Assembly: GCA_016713275.1 (NCBI GenBank)
Contig: JADJPL010000020.1
Span: 1-15,281 of the forward strand
Length of the DNA: 15,281 bases
DNA from: Haliscomenobacter sp.
GTDB taxonomy: Bacteria; Bacteroidota; Bacteroidia; Chitinophagales; Saprospiraceae
Direction of reading: 5' to 3'
The notes under the pieces are model-generated. The model saw only the letters and a program-made list of their open reading frames with translations, was not told the origin of the DNA and made no database searches. Positions 7,869 through 15,281 of this stretch are shown here, one piece after another. Made by a program: the position numbers and the translations under genes. Each line of letters begins with the position of its first letter. Position 1 is the stretch's first letter.

Positions 7869-10815
7869 CTACTTCAACAACTCCCGCGCGAACGCTTCTA
7901 ACGGTTTGTAGGGGTTATTGAAATGGAATGCGAAGGACGTGTTGAGCGGCTCGTAAACGAAGGTTCCCTGCACGCGCATGGATACGCCGCCGCCGTTGAC
8001 GCTGTTGAGCTTGCCTTCGAAGCTGGCCTGCGGATATTGACCACCCCGAGGGGTTGCCGTTGGTGACGATCCACTTCGTGGCTTTGGTCCCTACGCCGAT
8101 GATCCCTGCGCCGTCGAGGATTTTCTTGGCGGCTTCCATGCTGCCGGTGGCAATGTCGCGGCTGGCGAGGAGTCCGGAAATGCGGGGGTCGAGGTCGATA
8201 GGCGTGGCCTTGCAGGCGTCGCCCATGAGGCGGAGGGTCTCCTTGGCGGCTTCGAGGGCTGCTCTGGCCGTTGCTTTGGCGGTTTCGAGCCCGGCTACCT
8301 GGGTTCCGTAGTAGGTGATTTTGCCGCTGTTCTCGGGGATTTTCCAGGGTTTGCTTTTCATTTCCTTCTTGAGCTTGCTGATGGTGGCGTTGAGGCTGTT
8401 GATCTGGCTTTGGAGGCTATTGACCTTATTCTGCTCGGCGGTCACGGCGCTTTGGGCGTCGCGCAGTTTTTTGCGGTCGCGGTCGCTCGGCCTGCACGAT
8501 CCCGCGCTGCCGGTTGATCTCGGTATTGAGCGTCTGCCCTTCTCGCGCTGCTTTTGGGTGAGGGTGTTCTGGGCGCTGCGGATGCCGCTCTGGGTGTCTT
8601 TGGTGGCTTTGTCGATTTCGCGGGACGCGTTGTCGGAGATGTACTGAAACAGGTCGTTTTTCATGTCCGCTTTGATGTAGAAGTCGGAAGCGTTATTGAC
8701 CTTGCCCGCGCTGGCGTTGAGATTAGCCTGAAACAGGTTGAAGATTTTCCTTCCATAAAGAGGTTAAAGCCGTTGTCGTTGAGCAGCAGGTCGGTTTCGG
8801 AGCTCAACCCCAGGAGGGTGGCTTTGCCGCTGATGGCGAGTTCGACGACTGGATATCCCCCGGGCGGAGGGCCAGTTGCACCAGCGGGTCGGGGCGCCGC
8901 GGGCGCCGGTGAGGGAAAAGAGCGGCTCCTGCGGATGGCGCTGAAACCCGCTTTCCCATCGATGCCCTTGGTGGGGCTGATCCCCAGCAGCAGCTCCCCG
9001 TAATAGTCGGCGATGCTAGCTTTCCCGCGCCAGGAATCCGGGGTCGTAGCTTTTTCAAACAGGACGACGCCGCCGGGCGGGGATGATGGTGATGCGCGGG
9101 CTGTCGATACCCATCGTCAGGATGGTATTGCGCAACCGGCCGGTATCTGGGCCGAGGGCGCGCACGCGCTGACGAGGTCGCGGGAGATAAATCTTGTTAA
9201 ACCCGGCGTCGACCATGCAGTTGAGCGGGTTGGAAGGGTCTACCGCAACGGCTGCGTCGTAAGCTGAAAGCGGCTTCTTGGGATTGCCCACCTTCAGCGC
9301 CCCGGCGAAGGCAAGGGTGGGCAGCGGAATCGGGGTCGTTTGAAGCTCACGCCAAAGCCGAGGCCTAGGTTGCTGAGTTGCACGCCGGGAGCGATGCCGA
9401 AGGGGTTGTTCCATTCGCCCTGCATCATGCCTTCTACCTGGAGCTCCACATTGGTCAGGTCTACGCCTATTTTGGATTTAAACGTAAGCAGGTCTTTTTC
9501 CATGCGCACGTCCATGGCGCCGCCAAAGGCTAACGGTGAAGCTGGTACGCGTTGGCGCCAGGGTCAGGGTGACGCCGCGCAGCACGACGTTACGCCGGTT
9601 CCTTATCGTCGAAGGGGATATTCATTTCCAGCCCGGCCTCGAGTTTGAGGTCCGCCGGGCGGTTGCTGATGGTGGCGCGAAGGAGAACGTTGCTCTGCCC
9701 CATAAACGATTCGAGGTCTTTGGACAGCGCCGAAATCTGGTAGGCTGCCAGCAGGGTAAGGCCCCGGTCGATGCGAGGCGACTGCCCCAGGCGCTCGAAG
9801 AGCTTGAGGCTGGACGTCTGCGTATCGGAAGCGAGCGCCAACGCCGTATTGGAGAGGCCAAACTGGTCGAGGACGACTAAAGAGGGTTCGATGCTGGCGA
9901 AACGGAAATTCGCAGGCAGGGCGATGCCTGCAAGAAACTGAGGTTCGGCGCCCGGCCGGGCGCTGATGGCGAATTCAGTTTGCCCGAAATCCGACTCGGC
10001 GCGCGCAGGCTCAGGCGGCGGTTGAAGGGTTCGAGCTCGATGCTGCCGGAGGGCAAGGCCAAGATCCCAAAGCACGTCGGGCCATTCGGCGGGGCGTTGC
10101 ACGCCGGTCAGGCCAGCACCTTGCCCAGGCTGAGGCCGCCGGTTTCGCCGCGGAGCGCCCACTGATCGCGCTGATTGGCAACCGTTGCCGACACCGCGAT
10201 GGGAAATCCCGCGTTGGCCTGCCCGCTGATGCGGGCGCGTACCACCGAGCAGGCGCCCGGGGGTTTTTCTACTTCGAAGGAAAACACAAGGGCTTCTACC
10301 TGCAGCGCTCCCTGGTCGAACAGCTTCAGGGGGCGCTGCTCAAGTCGATCCCACCAGACTCACGGCATTGTTTTCAAAGCCCATCCGCAGGCTGGTCAGC
10401 CGCACGGAGTTGCGCAAGCCCTCGGGAACCCAGTCCAGCAGATTCTGGCCGCTCGGGCGGCGCAAGGCGGATCGCTCCGGTACGCTGCCGGGAAACGCCA
10501 CCTCCAGTTGCGAAACAGCCGCCACCTGCTGAAGGAAGCGCGGAGCTCCGGACTGGAAACATCGAAAACGTGGCCTTGGCGCGCACGCTAAACCCGCCCC
10601 ATCCTGCCAACGGCCGCTTCGTCGATCCGAAAGTCGCGGCCTTCTTTCAGCAGGGGTCGCCAGGGCGTTTTTCATCTGTTGAATCACGGCGTCGTTGGTA
10701 GGCGGAATCGGGTAGCTCCGGATCGGTAGTGCGCTGCAAACGTCTTGTTGGGAAATAAAAACAGGAGAACCAGGAGGCAGCTGGCTGCCCCCGATGCAGG
10801 GGGGATTTTGGGCAT
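7869..10815 (-). CDS. Large secreted protein of unknown function with coiled-coil section (many frameshifts)
   Basis: I do not recognise the family. The start at 10813-10815 gives a signal peptide, MPKIPPASGAASCLLVLLFL, ending near NKTFAA, so the product is exported. Across about 980 repaired codons, coherent segments appear in different frames: ALATPxxxxRDFRIDEAA near 10650; a beta-rich region (for example LAGIALPANFRFASIEPSLV near 9900, LEAGLEMNIPFDD near 9620, VDLTNVELQVEGMMQGEW near 9440, IADYYGELLLGISPTKG near 9000, GKATLLGLSSETDLLLNDNG near 8800); a coiled coil with QSAVTAEQNKVNSLQSQINS (about 8560-8340); and a final beta segment NTSFAFHFNNPYKPLEAF before TAG 7869-7871. Short beta units of similar pattern suggest repeated domains, perhaps a cell-surface or matrix protein. 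At least ten frame changes occur, with no common decay pattern. No partner operon is evident; the serine hydrolase gene lies upstream on the same strand. Confidence 0.72.
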
Positions 10816-10977
10816 GGCGTTGGGTGTTTTGGTGACGGGATTCAATTTAGGAAAAAAAGGGTGCGGGGCAAGGAAAGGGTAAATGGCCGCTTCGCTTGCC
10901 GGATTGGAAAATGCGCGAGCCCATGGCCGGATTGCAAATCCGGGGAACAGTTCGCGGATTGCGAAATCCGCGCTACA
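10816..10977. other. Intergenic gap between the serine hydrolase and large secreted-protein genes
   Basis: This gap holds palindromic repeat copy B at its upstream end and the leader of the large gene. No Shine-Dalgarno site precedes the start at 10815. The hydrolase frame stays open to about 10842 across the repeat, but the protein it would encode there does not look real. Confidence 0.5.
10927..10977. repeat. Palindromic intergenic repeat, copy B
   Basis: Two hairpins lie side by side: CCGGATT-GCA-AATCCGG (10927-10943) and CGCGGATT-GCGA-AATCCGCG (10953-10972). They run into the same AATCCGCGCTACA block (10965-10977) found twice in copy A. The element abuts the 3' end of the serine hydrolase gene, as copy A abuts the 3' end of the large gene. 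Confidence 0.75.
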
Positions 10978-12786
10978 TTCTTCTTCACCGCCCGGAAATT
11001 TCCATTCGGCTGGATGAACGTCACGGCGCTCGCTTTGCCGTCGGGACCGAGGTCGAAGCGGACGCTTGCAGCCTTCCAGGACCTTGAATTTAAACTCGTG
11101 GTTGCCCAGGGCACCATCTCGTCATCGGGCTGACCAGGGACGAGCACCATCAGGGTTTCGCCACGGAGGTAGGCTTTGGCAAGCACGCCGCCGAGGTCGT
11201 ATTCGCCAAGGTATTTTCCAGTTCGTTCTGGGCCATGGCCACGGCTTCCGCCTGGCGTTTAAAGACGATGTCTTTCACGCCGTCCTGAAGGCCCCTGGAA
11301 GACGAACGCGTCGATCTCCCTTTGGCGTTGGTCTGGAAACGGAGGCGGAAAGGGTTGTCTTCGCCGATCGCATCCGGCTTCGGACAGATCGATCGGCGGA
11401 AAATATCGTAGTGGTAATGCTCCAGCCAGAACGTCACGTGGGAGGAATGGAGGAAAAGGGAATCCTGCGCCGCCGCGAGCCGCAGCGCCATAACCGGGGT
11501 GTTCAAACAAGCTTACATAATCCGCAGCGCATGGGAAGGCTGGGTGTCTTTCTTGCGGGCCAGGCTATCGGCCCGATTCTGTCCTGCGGCGGCTGCAGCG
11601 GGCTTTATCCCGGGCGGTTTGGATCTGGGCATGCCAGTCGCGGTAAGGCAGCTTGAGCATCCGGTCGGAGATATAGTTGCGGATCATGCCGCAGCGGAGA
11701 GCCGTTCTGGTTGACGAGCACCACGATGCCGATGCTGTCGTGGGGTGGGATAAAACGCCGTGCTGGCGCTGAAGCTGTCGATACCCCCGTGCTCCACCCG
11801 GTAGTGGCCCCGGTAAGAGGAGATCCATCCAGCCCATGCCGTAGTTGGCCAGATACGCGTCGGGTTTTCCGGGGAAGGCAGGGCGGCGTTGATCACCATC
11901 TGCGACGACATGGCCTGGCGCACATAGGATTCCGGAAGCACTTCTTTCCCTGGTACTTGCCGCCGTAGATGCAGGTCGTCACCCAGGCAGCCATTTCCGC
12001 CGGGCTGAGTAAATGGCGCCGCCGGCCCATGCCCTCGATCCGGTAATAGTCCATCGGGTGGATCGCGTCCTTGTCGTCGGTGCGGTAGCCTTTAGCCAGA
12101 TCGGCGTAGCTTCCTTTCCAGGGCGCAAAATTGGAGGTCTTCATGCCCAGGGGCCCGAAGATTTTGGCGGCGACGAGTTCCTCCCAGGATTTGCCGTACA
12201 GCTTTTCGGCGATCACCCCCTGGAGCAAAAACATCCAGTTGTTGTATTGCCAGGCCTGGCGCCAGGGCGCCGAAGGCTCCATATACTGGATGCGCATCAC
12301 GGAGCTGTCGCGGGTGGTCGGGTTGAGGTACCACGACAGGTCGTGCCTGGGGAGCCCCGTGCGGTGGCAGGTCAGGTCGCGCACCGTGACGTTCCGGGTC
12401 AGGTCCTCATTGTAAAACTTAAACCCCGGCAGGTACTCCGTCACCGGCTTGTCGAAATCCAGTTTGCCTTCGCCCTGGAGCATGCCCAGCAGGGAAGAGG
12501 TAAACGCCTTGGAGCAGGAGCCTATGGCAAACAGCGTATTGGCGGTCACCGGCTGCTTGTTTTCGTAGTCTTTGTATCCAAATCCGGAAGCTAAAAACAC
12601 CTTATCCTTCTCCACGACCACAATACCGACCCCCGGCGCATGCCATTCCTTGAGCAAGCGGTTGACGAGCGTGTCGATCCCGGCCAGGCGCTGGTCGGCG
12701 GTTGCAGGCGCCGCTTTTTGACCCTCTCGAGCGGATACCGATACGCTAAGGAAGGAATACCATCGAAAGGAAAGAAAACGTCTCAT
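10978..12786 (-). CDS. Exported serine hydrolase, beta-lactamase/class C (PF00144) family, with C-terminal extension (frameshifted)
   Basis: The protein starts MRRFLSFRWYSFLSVSVSA (ATG 12784-12786), a short basic signal-like segment. A longer frame extends upstream to 12891 but without protein-like sequence, so I use the inner start. The catalytic S-x-x-K is in IGSCSKAFTSS (near 12525), the Tyr motif Y-N-N in WQYNNWMF (near 12240), and a late H-G-G in RVEHGGIDSFSAS (near 11790). The beta-lactamase-like domain is followed by a C-terminal domain of the kind found in many Bacteroidota hydrolases (FWLEHYHYDIFR near 11420, FRLRFQTNAKG near 11340, VTFIQPNGNFRAVKK near 11000). Such enzymes are peptidases, esterases or amidases in the periplasm; the substrate cannot be told, and beta-lactam resistance should not be assumed. 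Frame changes occur near 12020 (three that cancel), 11940, 11800-11700, 11520-11450, 11310 and 11210. The exact stop is unclear; it lies near 10980, where repeat copy B begins. Confidence 0.88.
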
Positions 12787-12973
12787 GGCGGATTGTTTAG
12801 GTGGAAAAAGTGGTTTTTCTTTGGAAAGATAAAAATACCCGGTAATGTGGCCCGTAAACAAAAGAGGAAAAGAGCGCCTTATCGAAAGCAACCAACGCGG
12901 GTGGGGAGGCGTTATGGAAAGAGTAATCCATCTCAGGCGCCCTTAGAATATCAGGTTGTCAACATCCGTGGCA

Positions 12974-13012
12974 GGGCCTCCCCCTAACCCCCTCCGGGAA
13001 GGAGGGGGAACA
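12974..13012 (-). repeat. Inverted partial copy of the array unit
   Basis: The segment GGGCCTCCCC, then CCCCCTCC-GGGAA-GGAGGGGG (12988-13008), then AAC is the reverse complement of the hairpin part of the array unit. It lies about 70 nt before the first array unit. Its hairpin has an 8-bp GC stem. Confidence 0.6.
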
Positions 13013-13024
13013 GGAAACCCTACA

Positions 13025-13063
13025 TTTGGAAAAATTTATAAAAATGGCATCATTTTTTCCAAA
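13025..13063. repeat. Inverted repeat TTTGGAAAAA / TTTTTCCAAA
   Basis: Perfect 10-bp arms (13025-13034 and 13054-13063) surround a 19-nt AT-rich loop between the inverted partial copy and the array. It could be an operator or a weak stem-loop. Confidence 0.5.
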
Positions 13064-13079
13064 ATAGCCCTTATCAAAA

Positions 13080-13777
13080 CCCTTGCCGCACGGTTCCCTC
13101 CCCTCCGCGGGGGGGCTAAAGGCCATACAGCAACGACCCAAACTCAGGCCTGCTCCCAATTTTAACCCGTTGCCCCTTACCCTTGCCCGCACAGTTCCCC
13201 CTGAGGGGGCCAGGGGAGGCCACAGCAACGACCTAAACTCAGGCCTACCCCATTTTTAACCTGTTGCTTCCTCCTTGCCCAGAGCCGGTTCCCTCTCCTT
13301 CGGAGGGGGGTTAGGAGGCTGGCACAGCAACTTTGACCCAAACTCAGGCCTACTCCCGATTTTAACGCGTTGCTTCCACCCTTGCCCGCACAGTTCCCCC
13401 TCCTTCGGAGGGGGCCAGGGGAGGCCATACAGCAACGACCCAAACTCAGGCCTACTCCCAATTTTAATGCGCTGCCTTTACCCTTGCCTGCCGGTCCCCC
13501 TCCTTCGGAGGGGTTAGGGAGGCCAGTAACGACCCAAACTCAGGCCTACTCCCACTTTTAACCTGTTGCTTCCTTACCCTTGCCCACACGGTTCCCCCCC
13601 TGGAGGGGGCTAGGGAGCCATGCAGCAACGACCTAAACTCAGGCCTACTCCAATTTTAATGCGTTGCTTCCTACCCTTGGCACGGTTCCCCCCTCCTTCG
13701 GGGAGGGGGAGGGCCACAGCAAACGACCAACAGCCTGCTCCCGATTTTAAGGTGTTGCTTCCCGCCCCTCTGGAGGC
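13080..13777. repeat. Tandem array of seven ~100-bp units, each with two inverted repeats
   Basis: The shared block AACTCAGGCCT starts at 13141, 13236, 13341, 13443, 13537 and 13636, with a degenerate copy at about 13729, giving steps of 95, 105, 102, 94, 99 and 93 nt. Each unit reads roughly as CCCTTGCC, then a G/C hairpin (best form CCCCCTCC-TTC-GGAGGGGG at 13396-13414, also 13497-13513), then AGGCCA, then CAGCAACGACCCAAACTCAG, then CCTACTCCCAATTTTAA and GCGTTGCTTCC. GCAAC and GTTGC flank the shared block in most units and form a second inverted repeat. Units differ mainly in the length of the G and C runs. The last unit is degenerate and a partial hairpin closes the array. It is not a CRISPR: the repeats are contiguous with no unique spacers. 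Confidence 0.9.
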
Positions 13778-13818
13778 GTTTTGAGATAGCTTATACTAAC
13801 CCACAACATCCCCACCGC

Positions 13819-14434
13819 ATGAAACCACTTAAAGAAAAAACCGGCTACCGTAGAAGAGCCCATCCTCCACCTCTCCCAACTCGACCCCGAGGGCATTTAG
13901 ACGTATGCCGATTACTCTGCGCTGGCAATTCGAAGACCGGTTGGAGTTGATTAAAGGGCGTATCTTTAAAATGAGCCCGCCCCAAATACCAGCCACCAGC
14001 GGATTTCTGCCGCTTTTCTATTTCAGTTATACGGTTTTTCCCTGGGAAACCGTGCGCTGTTTCTTGCCGCCCCTTGCGACGTCCGGCTGCCGATCAGCAA
14101 GAAAAAGGGCAATTACGACGGTGGTGCAGCCCGACCTCTGCATCATCTGCGACCCGCCAAGATCGACGAAAGGGGATGCCTCGGCGCGCCTGACCTCATC
14201 GTCGAGATCCTTTCTCCGGGCAACAGCAAAACCGGAAATGCGCATCAAATTCGACGTCTACCGGCGGTAGGCGTGCGGAGTACTGGATGGTTCACCCCTC
14301 GACCGGATGGTTATGGTTTACGTCCTCAACGAAACGGCCGGTTTATCGGCCTGCACCCGTGACGGAGGATACCGGAATTGCACCCTGCCCTATTCCCGGA
14401 TCTGGTCATCGACTTGAAGGAGGTGTTTGCCTGA
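13819..14434 (+). CDS. Uma2-family (DUF820) putative restriction-like endonuclease (frameshifted)
   Basis: The start MKPLKEK (13819-13821) is followed in neighbouring frames by ATVEEPILHLSQLDPEG, TYADYS, FEDRLELIKGRIFKMSP, NTSHQRIS, APCDVRLPISKKKGNYD, VVQPDLCIICDP, GAPDLIVEILSPGNSK and FPDLVIDLKEVFA, ending TGA 14432-14434. This is the standard order of the Uma2/DUF820 family, about 205 residues, with a PD-(D/E)xK-like core (the Asp of QPDLC, the Glu of IVEILSP and a nearby Lys). Despite the endonuclease-like fold, the biological role of Uma2 proteins is not settled; they occur as lone, often multi-copy genes in Cyanobacteria and Bacteroidota. At least six frame changes and an in-frame TAG near 13898 (where the family has Tyr) disrupt it. 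It converges on the methyltransferase gene with no gap. Confidence 0.88.
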
Positions 14435-14437
14435 TCA
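14432..14437. other. Shared palindrome TGATCA holding both stop codons
   Basis: The Uma2 gene ends TGA at 14432-14434 on the plus strand, and the methyltransferase ends TGA on the minus strand at 14435-14437. The two convergent genes therefore abut exactly, leaving no room between them for a terminator. Confidence 0.75.
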
Positions 14438-15129
14438 GACAGCCTTATCCCCTTCCTTTTTTCCGCCACCACAAACGCCAGCGGGATGCTGCCCTGCACT
14501 TTTTCGGCGAAAGTGATCCGGTACCCACAGGATTCCACCCATTGGCAGAATTGGCCATACGACCACCGGTGGCGGGCTTTGAACCCGGCCAGGCCCATAA
14601 GGCGCGACAGGAAGTGCGTTCGGATATCCTCGCCGTGGCAGAACGTCGGGACGATGATCCGGCCTCCCGGGGCCAACACCCTGCCCATTTCCTGAAGGGC
14701 TTGTTCCGGGTAAAAAGCAGGTGCAGCACGTTCGAAGCGATCGCCACATCAAACGCGCCGGGTCAAAACCGAGATCGCAGATATCCTGCACGCCGCTGAA
14801 CCGCACATTGGCCGTCTGCATCCGTTCCTGTTTTTCCTGGCAACGCGAATCATTTCCGGGCCAGATCGACCGCCTCTACCTCTTCACCCGACCGGCTATC
14901 GCCAGGGCGATCAACCCCGTTCCGGTGGCGACTTCGAGCACCCGGTCTTCGGGTGGGAGTGCTGGTGCAGCAACTCAAATAAGCGGGCATAGGAATCCCT
15001 CAGCGTACGCGCGATAAACCGGTCGTACCGGCTTACAAACCGTTGCCGGAAGCGTTCTCGATGTCGGTTCTTGTGCCATATAACTTTTATTGAAGCGGAA
15101 AAGTCCTTGAGACCTGTGCAAGCATTCAT
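14435..15129 (-). CDS. Class I SAM-dependent methyltransferase (frameshifted)
   Basis: The start MNACTGLKDFSASIKVIWHK (15127-15129) leads to RYDRFIARTLRDSYARLFEL and then the SAM-binding motif I LEVATGTGLIALAIAG (near 14940-14890, read across one frame change). Motif II follows as VEAVDLA near 14860, then DVAIASNVLHLLF near 14740, MGRVLAPGGRIIVPTFCHGE near 14680-14630, and the end SIPLAFVVAEKKEGDKAV. The size, about 230 residues, fits the Methyltransf_11/25 type, often annotated as ubiquinone/menaquinone-like or small-molecule methyltransferases. The acceptor cannot be told. Frame changes lie near 14945, 14885, 14855, 14760, 14710 and 14460. The end in the next frame (EGDKAV, stop 14435) is preferred over read-through to 14326 because the latter is antisense to Uma2 and not protein-like. 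No partner gene is visible upstream within the window. Confidence 0.86.
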
Positions 15130-15281
15130 GTTCCCTTTAATTGATCTTCCACAAATACCTGCTGCATACGCCTGAATCGCTGAGTATTTAAAAAAAGGCG
15201 CCAGATAGGGCTTTCAGTTTCTTTACAGCGCGGGGACTAAGCGTTTAAGTCCCGGCATGCCTGCTGAATGGAGCGGTCAAC
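15130..15281. other. Upstream region of the methyltransferase gene, to the window edge
   Basis: No gene is visible in these 152 nt. A weak inverted repeat, GGGACT (15233-15238) with AGTCCC (15248-15253), is present. The methyltransferase promoter is probably here but cannot be placed. Confidence 0.4.

Larger units (their letters stand above)
12787..13818. other. Intergenic region between the divergent hydrolase and Uma2 genes, mostly repeats
   Basis: About 1 kb separates the minus-strand hydrolase start from the plus-strand Uma2 start. It holds a hairpin at 13025-13063, an inverted partial repeat copy at 12974-13012 and the tandem array 13080-13777. Open frames across the array on both strands are by-products of the repeat period and G/C runs, not genes. 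Promoters for both flanking genes should be here, but I cannot place them. Confidence 0.7.

Noticed and set aside
12787..12891. An upstream start for the serine hydrolase.
   Set aside because: The extra residues are not protein-like, and the inner start gives a short basic signal-like segment directly before the mature domain.
12956..13561. Open frames running through the tandem array.
   Set aside because: They arise from the repeat period and G/C runs, break at run-length changes and read Gly/Arg/Pro-rich peptides on both strands.
13080..13777. CRISPR array.
   Set aside because: Units are contiguous 93-105 nt repeats with no unique spacers, and no cas genes are present.

Overview
The window looks like a GC-rich Bacteroidota chromosome segment, most plausibly a Saprospiria-type organism. 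This is inferred from protein family resemblance, the scarcity of Shine-Dalgarno sites and the many intergenic palindromic repeats; no rRNA, tRNA or CRISPR array was seen to confirm it. Almost every gene is broken by single-base insertions or deletions, mostly in homopolymers. Unrelated genes of very different function are hit alike, and repairing one homopolymer base repeatedly restores a family-typical protein. I read this mainly as uncorrected sequencing error, not real gene decay, so most genes are reported as one CDS spanning several frames.

Layout. Positions 1-5360 (minus strand) hold a type I restriction-modification operon in the order hsdR, hsdM, hsdS, with overlapping stop/start codons; hsdS runs off the left edge. 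Upstream on the same strand are a small ASCH-domain protein (5516-5824) and a GIY-YIG/DUF4357 protein (5866-6734). At 6982-7324 (minus) is a small toxin-antitoxin module: an intact-looking antitoxin and a MazF/PemK-type toxin whose middle is missing. Positions 7330-7868 are non-coding and rich in hairpins. Positions 7869-10815 (minus) are one large secreted protein of unknown function with a coiled-coil section. Positions about 10978-12786 (minus) are an exported serine hydrolase of the beta-lactamase/class C family. Positions 12974-13777 hold a tandem array of seven roughly 100-bp units, each with two inverted repeats, preceded by one inverted partial copy. Positions 13819-14434 (plus) are a Uma2-family (DUF820) protein, converging on a class I SAM-dependent methyltransferase at 14435-15129 (minus); the two stop codons share the palindrome TGATCA.

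How it fits together. The left 7.3 kb is a small defence cluster: HsdS picks the DNA site, HsdM methylates it, HsdR cleaves unmodified DNA, and the GIY-YIG and ASCH proteins and the toxin-antitoxin pair are neighbours of kinds often found in such islands. The points most worth a second look are the tandem hairpin array, a palindromic repeat found just after two different genes, the HsdR helicase that lacks its motif II segment, the toxin lacking its core, and the large unassigned secreted protein.
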